A stretch of DNA of 64,000 bases from Capitella teleta (taxonomy: Eukaryota; Annelida; Polychaeta; Capitellidae). The stretch spans positions 5,034-69,033 of the forward strand of contig KB309013.1 in assembly GCA_000328365.1 (NCBI GenBank). The letters are read 5' to 3'. This document shows positions 11,528-23,600 of the stretch, piece after piece. The translations under genes and the position numbers were made by a program. How positions within the stretch are numbered: position 1 is the first letter of the stretch; each line of letters opens with the position of its first letter. Under the pieces are notes generated by a model that was not told the origin of the DNA, made no database searches, and saw only the letters and a program-made list of their open reading frames with translations.

Positions 11528-14500
11528 ATGATGGCGAATAATTACCTCATCGAAGTGACCACAGAATGCAATCCGTTTGCAGCTGCTTGGACATTGGACA
11601 GCTACTCTTCAGGTTGGTGATCATAGGGTTATTGATCTACAGATTTGGTTTATTTTCCTTCCAGGTAAACTTATTTATGTCCTCTTCTTTGGTCACAATT
11701 TTGAAAGTTCATAACTAATAATTTAGGTTGAACAGGTTTAGTAGGTTGGGGACAATACAGTAAACAAGGATTTAATTTGGCTCTAGACCTGCATGCTTTG
11801 TTTGATAAACAGCTTGCTTAGATGTTTCATTTACTTCACCCGGAAAAAAACGACACGTGTCACACGAAAAAGGCATTTTTAAAGCACCCAAAAGAAAGAT
11901 TGATTGCTAAAACATTATAAACAATTATAGATGTTCTTCAAAGTATCGCAAGCCTGAAGCGTTTTCTTGAAATAATGACGTTTTAAAGCAGAGTTTAAGT
12001 ATTGAATTTCATGAAAATCTCGAAGTTTGTTTAAAATCACTAAGTACAGCTGTCATCTTCTTTTTATTGATCGGTAATTGAAACGTTTTGAGTTAATTGA
12101 CACTTTTAGAAGGGCATAATTACAAGAAATTCATTTTTCTGATTGCCTCGCGCGGGTTTCAGTTATATAGAAATATATTCTTGCTGCTCGGCTGGCAAAT
12201 AATATGAAGAATGCACCGACAAGGACAATGCCTTGAGTACAATCTTCACCGCTACGCTAAGACCTGCAGTCAGCCTAGCAGTATGGATGTCGAAACAACT
12301 CAACAACTGGATATTCCCAGTTTGGGTGCCATATTTCAGCCCTCGATTTCTCTGTAGATATTGGTTTGTCGCTTAAGCCCCTACACTCGTGCACGAAGTA
12401 AGATTGTCTGTAACCAGCGAAGGACGTGCGGAGTTGTCCCTCATAGGCGCCCTAGATTCACGGAGGGACCAATTTCCAACAACCGCCCTCCTCGTGAAGG
12501 CTTGTGGTGAAAAATTAAATGCTTCTTGGAAATCCGTCTGTTGACACTTGGTGCATGTTAAAGTCCTGATATGTAGAACATATTATATTGGGGTGCTATG
12601 ATATGCAACGATACACACGTGAAGGTATCATTGCAAGTCAGTGACTTCAGTACCATCTTGCCATGGGAGTACTTCAAAGTATGTTTAATATAGGATTCAT
12701 ATGGATTAGTGTAGTCGAAAGAGCAATTTCTGGCAGGAAATGTTATAAAGAGAATTGACTTTAGGAATGTGCAGGGTAAATTATGTAATCCCGGAAATAG
12801 CCTGAATTAATATGGAATTCATCGACATTACTAATGTTCGGAGCTTCTCGTTGGAACTTGTAAATAAATTGATATGAATAACTAAACGTGATTCGATATT
12901 CTTCCAAAATGTTCAATTGCTCCCTTATCTAAACATCGTATCAAAACCAATAATTCATCATAGTTTTGAGGAAAGGAATGTTCTGAATTTTTTTCTGATT
13001 GAAAAATTGAAATTGGTAGAGGAAAAATGCAAGTGGAGCCCATAAGTATTATGCATATAAAATGGCATGAATAATAGGCGTGAAACTGCTGTTATTGCAT
13101 AAATGTTGGATTCATTATCGATAAAAAAAAAAAAAAAAAAAAAAAAAAACATACAATTAATACTAAAATTGAGAGCAATTTTTTTTTTTGATACTGCGCG
13201 TGAATGCATAGAACAGCTAGAGGGAAGTAAGTAAACTTTAGTATCCAATTAGTCAGTCAAATCATCTCAGAAGCTCAGTCAACAAATTGAACTGGTTAAA
13301 AGAAGTGAAAACGAATCCATACACTAATTAATTAATTAATTAATTAATTAATTAATTAATTAATTAATTAATTAATTAAGTCACTAACACGACAATAAAA
13401 AAAATCGAATAGGAGTTATGTGCATTCCTGTTTTGTACGAGATCTGGAGGGAGGACCAAGAAAAAGAATCAGGAGGGAAGACCTGGAGGGGGAATCTGGA
13501 GGGAGGACTAGGAAGAAAAACCAGGAGGGACAATCAGGAGGGAGGACCAGGAGGGGGGACCTGGAGGATAAAAGCAAATCACAGGTCTGTCTTTCACAAG
13601 GCATGCTGATTCATGCACCAGGTTGTTGATCTCAATGACTCCCTATTATCTCAGAAATACAAAGGTTTAGAAATAATGGTTGTTGTAGAAATAAAAAGTT
13701 TTGAAAGTCGGATGAAAAGTCAATGAATTTTAAAAGACTTAAAATTCACATAATACCAGATAATTATAAAAACGAAATGGAGGCATGTAAAATGTTGTTA
13801 TAGATTAGCAGTGAAATAAATAGGATCTGTTATCTTTTGCAAAGGGTGCCTAGATCACTAGTCTCTTTCCTACGTGCAATTTAATTGCTCTAATTTTCTG
13901 GTGCATCTCAGACAAACAAGAAATCGTTTTACATTTAAGATAAATTCAAAATAACGATAACTGATAACACTGAACATTATAATCATTGTTTGAGATAAGT
14001 AAGCATTTTAAATTTTTAATTAATATCTTCTTAACCTCTCATCGTGGTATTCTTACCTATGAGATCACTAGGAGGCACCCTGCGCCCAAGACCTTCTTAA
14101 CATTTCTCACCTTGGACAGTGTATGATGTATAAGTCTTTTTATTATGCTAGGTGACATACAAACTATACTGATAGTTGTAGGGTTTGCGTTTTATAAATA
14201 AACAAAATTATTATCATTTTATAATTTTCACTACCATTAAAAAGACCCTGGTTACATGTCACAAAAGCAAGGTGAACGTGTATCCTAATTTTCATAACAC
14301 GTGTTTGTTGCAAACTATGTTCTACTTCGAATAACTAGAAGCGCGTAAAATTTCCAGCTTAGGCATTTTAATCACCAGAAACCGACATTTCTGTGCAATA
14401 ATTCATAGGCTGCGTATTGTGCGGCGATGGGCTGATCCTTCAGAGAGTACCTTGTATCTGTGGCAATTATGTCATTCTTCACACGCCACTGAGCAGGTAA

Positions 14501-16781
14501 TGATATTGAAGGCCATTGAGCCTCAAGGAGCAATAAAGACGACAAGGCCTACCTTTAAAATCAGCAAAACCCGATCCGTTTGAAAAATTTCGTAATATGA
14601 ACAAAAGTCCTTAAAGTAAAATTTATCAATGGACCCCTGCATCTCCTACTTGGAGCATCAGCACAATCCTATATATGCTATTTCAATCCTATATATGCTA
14701 TTTCAATCCTATATATGCTATTTCAATCCTATATATGCTATTTCATACGTAGTTCATTTCATAAATCCTGTACTGAAAGTGCTATTTCAATCCTATATAT
14801 GCTATTTCAATCCTATATATGCTATTTCATACGTAGTTCATTTCATAAAACAGTGTACTGAAAGTGTTATTGAATGTATATTCATTAACTTTGAACACGG
14901 GTACGAGACGTGAACTAAATGATATGAAAAATAAATATGATGTGACATGCATCCTTCAATAACATTACAGATCGGAGACCTGGAAGTTACATCATTGCAT
15001 ACCAGGTGATTTTATGCCTCTTTAAAATCACAGTATGCGCAGTAGGAATTCATGCTACGGTGAGCCATAAAGTGCACTATATACATTTACACCGAAGCAA
15101 GGGATTGATTGGCCTGTAAGATTGCGCATTGAAAAAAAGCCATAATTTTAGTTGTTATTCATCCTGCTACTCCTTCTCTGCTTCCTCGCAATCCTCACCC
15201 TCGGCATCCTTTGCCTCCATATCTTAGCAAGTGGGTGTGACATAAGGAATGTGATGAGGGCACACAATTTTCACTCGTCTGCACGTCCTACCCACCGGCC
15301 CATCTCACGCTCACCGCGTAGATGATGATTAAAGCAATGTTATGGCCTTTAAAGATGATCTTGGCCAATCTCCTTCATCGTTCCGCATGGAAGCGCACCT
15401 CGTTCTCATCGACATGTGCTCCTATCTCATTCGAAAGGGGTCGCTTAAAGCAGACACACTTGGTTCACTGGAAGATACATTTCAAGATGGGACTGTTAGT
15501 ATTGCTTCACGACCCTGAGTAGATATTTGTCACGAGGATATATCATGACCATGTCGTCACCAAGCCATGTTCTCACGGTGACGGTGCACCAGATTGATAG
15601 AATACCGACCACGCAAGGTGAGGCTCACTTATATGATGCAATATATTTATATAACACATGGAACAACTATTTAAGGCAAATTGGGTTAAAAACTGAAGAA
15701 CGGCCACCTGTGATTTCGAATGTCCTTGATAGTACTTGAGATTATTTTTATTTCTCAGCAAATTTCTTCCTCAAAAGTTCTCAGAGTTTTCTCACAATCT
15801 CATCTGTTATTTGTTCTGCTGATTATCTTTCATTCTTGACTCGATTTGTGTTCCATCATCACGAGTCATAAGATAATATTTAGTAGAAATACTTCAACAT
15901 TCAAGTTTAACCGATCAATAATACTACAATCTATCAATCAGGCGACCTGATGACAGGTAACCGTTTCCAGATCGTGCACAGATCCAGGAAGAAATGCAAG
16001 CATTAGAAAGGTGTAATTTCATTACAAGAGGACGAGTATTATACAAGTGTAATGCAATTGGTGCAATATACCCGGATGTTGATACTTTTAAGAGTAATTG
16101 ATGCTGATTTGGTTAATAAAATGCTGAATGTAGCAAGATAAGATGACTATTAAAAATTCTTCTGTTAGACAAATTAGTTTTTACAATCCTGTTGCGGAAT
16201 TGGATTTAAATAATAAATTAGACTATGCATTGTCAACTTGACAATCAATTTATTAATTATGATATCTTGATCATGGGGGCTTGTCGGTAAATTGATAAGC
16301 ATTGCGTATAAATGATATCATCAATGGGTTGTATTATACTTGAAATTAGCTTATTTTCTTATCACCTAACGTTTAATGGACTTTGGATTTAACGCTAAAT
16401 GATATGATTAGCATGAAGGAATCTTTACTTGTTTATATTATGGATAAGTATGTGTTGCCTCCCTCTGCAAAGAATAACTAAAACTATTTCAATTACTTCA
16501 TCAGAACTATGGAACTATGAAAAGAGCATTAAAATATGCCATAAACATGTATTGTGGAGCAAGTCTACTTTTTTTCGGGAAGTTAGTAGAAAGGCGTTTT
16601 TACTCCTCATTACATAGGTTTAGAGCGTATAGATAAGGCATGGAATGTTTTCACGGTGCTTTTGGACGTGTTTTATCCAACTTTAACCACTGCAAGTTTT
16701 ACACCCAAAAAAATAAAATAAAAAAATAAATTGAGATAAACTAAAAGCACGCTGCATTAAACGGATTTTGCAAGATGGAAA

Positions 16782-16821
<40 letters not shown>

Positions 16822-19800
16822 GTGCGTTATTCTTTACCGTTTATTTTTGTAGTTGAAATTTCGTTCCAATTGCACCACATGTACTGCATGACCCCCCCCC
16901 TCTCCTTTCCCCTTTGAACAGAAATTTTTTGTTAGGTAAATTTGTTCCTAAACTACAAAATGATTGCATTTCTCTAACCACTCAAATAATCGGTGTTTTA
17001 AAACATGATCTGTCAGCCAAGAGTATGATACAATACCAAATAATTATAATGCAATTTTTCTCCCATCGCAGAATAGCTCTCAAAAAGAGAGCGAAATTGT
17101 TCTGATCAAAACTGCAGAAAGAGCTTCTCATTCGTAGCTCCCATTGGCCAATGCAGAAGAATTGCGTCCGTGACGTCACACGAACACGGGAATACAGCGA
17201 GATTTCGATCATCCCAAATTCGATATATCTAGGAATGTTGCTCATATCAGATGCAATGTCTTGACATACGTTGGTAAACAGGCGTATTCTCAATCATCCT
17301 CTGTACTATGCAATCAAGAGTTTCTCTTTAAATTGTCTCGTTCTCTTGCCAATTTCCTAATTGCATCCCTTCTTTGATTAGCTGATGTTTCATTACCATT
17401 ATACAATGGGAGCAAACTGTTTATCTGATATGGTGGCAAGATCTGGAGTTCTGTCAATATTATTCATAGAACCATTCCCAGATAAACAACTTGACTTTCC
17501 AAGTACGTCATCCATTGAATTTCAACCACCCACTACGCATAGCACCAGAGTGCGAGCCTTCTTTTTCGATCAGGAACCGACCAATTTATACCAGACACAC
17601 CAACCCATCAAATACCGCATGTAAATACCACTATTGACAGTACCACCACCTTCCAATTATGAATTTTTCCAAGGATATATACTCGAAACTAGAGTACTGA
17701 AAAGGCAAAGTCAGTTGACTTTACATTCAAGTATCCAAAATTCAATATTGTCGCCGAATCTTTTGTAAGCGGCTAAGCTCCTTGCCAAGTAGACTGGGCG
17801 TTTTTTTTCCCTTTGCTTACATAAGCACAAGAGAGAGAAAAATATTTAATTTGCTGAGTTGCTGAGTTGAGTTGAGGTGTATTTACTGTCGTTTATTTTA
17901 GACTTCCTGATCGAGCTGTGACTTGTGAGTACTGACATTATTTTACTTCCAGTCTTTTACCCTTTTTATTTCTTCCGTTTGTCAGTCAATGTCACAAAAC
18001 GTTTTCATCCAGAGTCGAGACCTGGTTATGGATAGAAACTTCTGCAAAGGATGTTGAGAATACTTATCAATAAATTAAAGAGAAAAATGAAAAATAAAAA
18101 CTTCATTGAATTTATGATCGTTCGGTGAGAAGTCGCAGATGCTTGCGTTGAAGAGTTTTCTTATGAAATATTTCTAAAGCAAGGAAGGAAGGAAGGAAGT
18201 GTTATCCAAGTATGTGGGGTTTCATGGGGTAGACTGAGAGAAAAATATTCTGGGCGTTAACGAAAGATATTTTTTCCGTTCAACCTGTTGAATAACATTT
18301 TGTGAGCACCCCGCCAGTACCCGAGATACGATCGCAAGTACCACTAGTACATTCAGAAGTCTCTACTCGTTTCAGGCATGGGGATCAACCGTGATTACTC
18401 GGCCTTCCAGCCTCCACCCAGGAGGAGCTCCATGAACGACCAGTCTCCCTGCTTTTCGCTGCCATACAATGGGGCATTCCCCCAAACGCCATTCCCGGAA
18501 CATCCAGTGCACTTCGCCCATGGAAGCCACCAGGGAATCGACTTCTCAGGGGTCAAGACGCCGTACACAGAGATCACCAGGAGAAACAGTTTAGGACCTA
18601 AAACAGATATGCACAACACATCCCCTCAGGGCTTAGGTAATTATAACCAGAGCTTTCTACAACAATTCCTTCAGGTTACAATTAGATTTGGTATCAATTA
18701 CCATATAATATATATCTAACCATCAAGGAAGTTGTTGAAGAAATTGTATCGTGAGAGCTTGCTATTGCATATTATTAGTTAATGATTAATATTTATAGAT
18801 TTTACAATGTTTCCATTGCTTAATTAAGCCTCTGCCTCCTGCCTCCTCCGTCTCGAAATTGCAGAAATAATCATCATCAGGTTCTCATTTCGTAGTTATC
18901 AGTCTCAATCGGGTCAAAAGGGTCACAAGACCAAAGAGGGTCACAAGACCAAAGAGGGTCACAAGACCAAACTCCGACACACAGTCGTTAAAAGCATCGA
19001 TCACTGTGAAGGTTTGAAAGGGAGGCTGAGACGCCCTAGTTGACTGCTACGTGTTTTACAACCCCGGGGTGACTTAAATGGAAACCTTAGCCTCATTTGA
19101 CCTGTTCCCGCGAAAGAACACTGGGCCAAAATCGCTGTAAACAAACTCTACCATTAATCAAAGTCATCATTATGCATATTCTATCTAAAATAACGCATGC
19201 GTTCTCTACCTGTGGAGCCTTTAAACACTCTTGGGATGAATCGCTCGTTTTGAGCTGCCAATAAATATTTCTCCGGTCAGTGTATATCACAGTTTTTTGG
19301 TTACACAAATTATGGCCTTCTGAATAACCGAGGTCAGAGGTGAGCCGTTTAGGATTCCTACTTTGCCACGGGACACCCTGTCAAGAGCACTTTATTGTAT
19401 AAATTCCACATAGAAAAACAAAACTGATACCCAGCCTTAAGCCTCCATGCTTTCTCAATGTTTGTCATTGTTGAGAGAGTAAATTCAGATGAGCTTGGGT
19501 AAACAGCAATTTTAAGTACTATTTGACAGTCTGCTAACAGCGAAGACGTCGCCAAATATTGCTGCCGTTCGATGACATCAGATGGCGCGCACTTGAAAGC
19601 AAAGGGCCTCTTGGAATATGCAATGTGAAATCTGAATATCTATGTTAGGTACTGATTGATTGTGGGTGCCCTGTCTGGGCATGCATGTGGGTGCCGGGCT
19701 TCTCTATATGTTGCAGTCAGAAATTGGTAATGACATTAAGGCTGTTATTCAATGATCTGATTCAGATGTTCATTTTATTGATTATGATATACGAAGCCAG

Positions 19801-20620
19801 CTCCGCGTTCCAGGACCAGCAGCATTGCTTACCTGGTTCATTCGTCCATAGAACTATTCATAATGATGTTACGTCATATGCCCAGGAGTGGACATCTTAA
19901 AAACATAACGAAGGCAAATCCAGGACTATCATAAGAGGTGGAAATGGCGTGATTTTACGACTTTAATGATGCTGTATATGTCAATGGCTATCAATAGTTT
20001 GAAATTGACAGAATGTGCAAATACTGCATCAGAGACGAGTCTCTATTTCAAGGCTAACAATTTTAGTATATGGCGTTTGACTTTCTATAGGAAGGGAATA
20101 ACACGAAATAAAGATTTATAAAATTATTAACACGTATTGCATAGCGTGTAAGATTGAGTTAGCTCAGTGGCTTGATTCGTGCGTGCAGTGATTTCATTTC
20201 AGTGTATATTACTACAATGATACAATGTTTTATAACCGATTCCGCTCTTGACATCATATAGCGAATCATGTAAGCTTTCTAGCAAGCGTTTCTTTACGGT
20301 TAATCGCACGCAGAGTAGATAACATGGGAGTCACAATTGTGTCATTGATATGCAAAACGAGATGAACAGATATTTTCTATGGTTGTTGAGCTTCAGTGTT
20401 GCGAGTAGTGGAGAGGCCTTAAGTGCGATAAGATGTGCTATCACTAGTATTTCATTACATGTACAAAATAATAAAAATTCGATATTGTAAATCATGCTTA
20501 ACAATAAAGCAATGCCAAGCGAGTCTAAGTTGTTCTTCTCAAATACTCTCACAATGATATGAAAAGCTAAGTTCATGATAATCTCAGTAAGTTTATTGGA
20601 CCAAGAAATCACTTAAACTG

Positions 20621-20652
<32 letters not shown>

Positions 20653-23600
20653 AGCCACCCGTTCCAATTATTGTCGATATTTTATTTTTTTACGAGACTG
20701 TATAACTCGTTTAATAATTATTTTGAAGTGTGCAATGAAAGAAAACACTAAATTTACTTTTAGTTTTACGCCCAAGACAAAATCAATCAACCTCCGAATT
20801 GCCGACAGCCCAAAATTTTGATCACCTTACCATTGATACTCCCACGTCAAACGCCATGAATCATGGCATCACCACGCGTGTTTTCGCTGATAAAAGAGAT
20901 TCTGTGTGCATTCTCTGATGAAGTTGAACGACATTAATCAAGTTATTTGATGTAGCAAAGCTCAGAGTCGCTGTCGCATAGTCAAAACACGTCCTACGCC
21001 CAAATACAATTCAAAGTTTGTTGGCAAAGCGATCGTGGTATATCCAGCGAACAGTATGTATGTTTCTCCGCCTTCTCATCTCACATGCATGCTTTTATTT
21101 GATTTGCTATCATAGGTTATGTAAACTGTAAGTACTCTTTGTCAACCTTCTAGGGTACAGGTCGAGCTGTCTTTTCAGTGCTCAGGTCTGATAAATCTAT
21201 CGCCCTGAATTTTGTTTATAAAATAATTTTGTTTATTTTCCCGTAGATATGATGCTATGGTTATGATTAAATTAATGTATCTCAATCGAAGAGAAGAAGA
21301 ACTCGAAGCTATAGATAGAAAGTTTCCTGTAGAAAAAATAATCCTTCAATCCATACACCCATGGCAATAGTTCATTTGCTAACTCGTTAATTTATTCAGA
21401 TCGCCCTCCGACCACCTGGAAGAAGGATGACGTAACGCGGTGGTTACTATGGTGCGCGGAGGAGTTTGCATTCGAGAAAGAAAAACTAAATCTGCCAAAA
21501 TTTCAAATGAACGGTGAGAGGAAGATGATTATAATTTTGCTGGAATGGTCAACGGTTTATTTCTCCCACAAACAGGCAAAGCTCTTTGCATGCTGACAAA
21601 ATCGGATTTTATTGACCGAGCTCCTGGAATGGGCGACGTTCTGTTCAACACACTGGAAAGCCTCCGTTCGGAATGGAATCCAATGCCAGGGGGATTTCGA
21701 GCAAAAGGTATGCATGTGATGTGCGAATCGGTGACGTGCAAGGATTTCATAAAAGTGCGTTATCATAACGTAATGCATGCGAATTGATATTGACCAATCA
21801 GAGGGCGCGTATTAACATTTCGGCTGTTTCGATAATCGCCCATTCTGCCATTACTCTGATTAGTTATGCACATGTTTCCAAGCCTCGTGCAAAGATCGGA
21901 CAGAACGAACCTGCATTCATCAGAATAAATCACTCCTTTGAGTTTAAAGGACATCGATATTCTGGTTGAATTTAAATTGCGCTGTTTCAAAGAGCTGTTT
22001 TAAATGTAGATCAATGATGTGGATTAATGATGTGGATCAATGATGTGTAGTGCACCGTAGTGCATAACTTCAATATTCATCCCAGCAATATTAAGAGCGC
22101 GAACGTTATCACAACCTTCATCAGCTAGCATGTTACGTTTTTCGGGCCCTCGATGAACAGCATTCAGTTTTCTTCTTCCTATTCATCCAAATAGACCACA
22201 AAGTGCATAAAACTCTGATCATGCACACCACGGAGGTTTTATCTTAGCCTGGCTACCTTTCTGCTAAATCTGATTGTGAATATAAATATAAGCGTCTAAG
22301 TGAATTTTTGTTCATTTAATATTTCCCATCATTCATAAGATCTTTCTTTCTGCGCAAACTTCACGCGGTTAATTATCTCCTTTATGAGATTACGATTGTG
22401 AGTGAATGACAACTTTGGTAGAATGTAAACAAAAGTGTTTATTTTTTTCTTTCTTGACGTCACCACGTACTATCTTTTATTATGTTTTATAATATTTAAT
22501 TATAGCCATTATACAGAATTCGCTGGTTTTAAAAGTAAATTCTGGGAATATCAACTTTAAGGAAAAATCGAATTGAAAGTCTTACTAAATAGACCAACCA
22601 CTTTGAGAGATAAACTACTTTTAAAAATGTTATTAAAACATATAAGGTTAGAGTACAGTGACGAAATCACATTACATAAGTTTTTTATATATTTTTTATT
22701 GGTGTCATTAGAGGCCAAGTAGACATTTCAAAGTCACGGGTCTTAGGAACCTCTGAGATAACTGCAATGAAAATATCATGACTTCCTTCCACTCTTTCTC
22801 TCCTGTTCCTCCTCGATCTCTTTCGGAGGTATTATGCAAGTCATCAATCTGAACACGTAATAGGGTCATTCTTAAAATACTCATCTCCTACGGACAAAGG
22901 GAAACTGCACCACGTCCTAATTCTCCAGCAGCCCCTGCCTTTCGACTTGCATATCAATCGAAATAAGCTGTCGTGTATTCAAAGGTAAATGCGGAACTTT
23001 ATCAGGAACGCTTGATAAATACAAATTTGTAGAACTCAGAGCATTTTTTTTTTTTAAAGAGGAGGGGGGGGGGGGGGTTATTGGACTCGCATCTTTTGCA
23101 ACCGAAATAAGTTTGACACTTTTCGATGGTTAGTGACAAGTTCTGAAACTGTTTTCTGAGCACACAAATTGGAGAGACATCTTGATCTTGGTTTTATGAG
23201 CGATTCGTGGCCGCATGAAGGTGACGCTGCTAACTGGGCCTAAACACGTACAGTGCTTCCTTCATGTTAAAAATCACACAAAGATAAGAGAAAGAAATAC
23301 TTGGTATGGTTAATTTATTATGTCATGCTGTTATTCCTATCATTTCTATTCCATTTTCATCAACATCAACATCGTTTTGTTTGAGAGTGTTATTATTGCG
23401 ACAATAGCACTAAGGTTTATCTCTTAAAATCAATTAATCAAATTATTTAATGCTCGTTCAGGGGCTCATCTGGTTTTGCTCTCATTGCGATCACTCACCA
23501 CTCGCATTAAAATGGTCCTCCCTAATTCAAAATTGACTTTTTTACTTGATATCTTTGCATAAATTGGTGCAAAATAACAAAGTCACTCCATACCATACTT

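Noticed and set aside
13416-13629. Gly/Arg/Glu-rich open frames on both strands
   Set aside because: By-products of a purine-rich tandem repeat.
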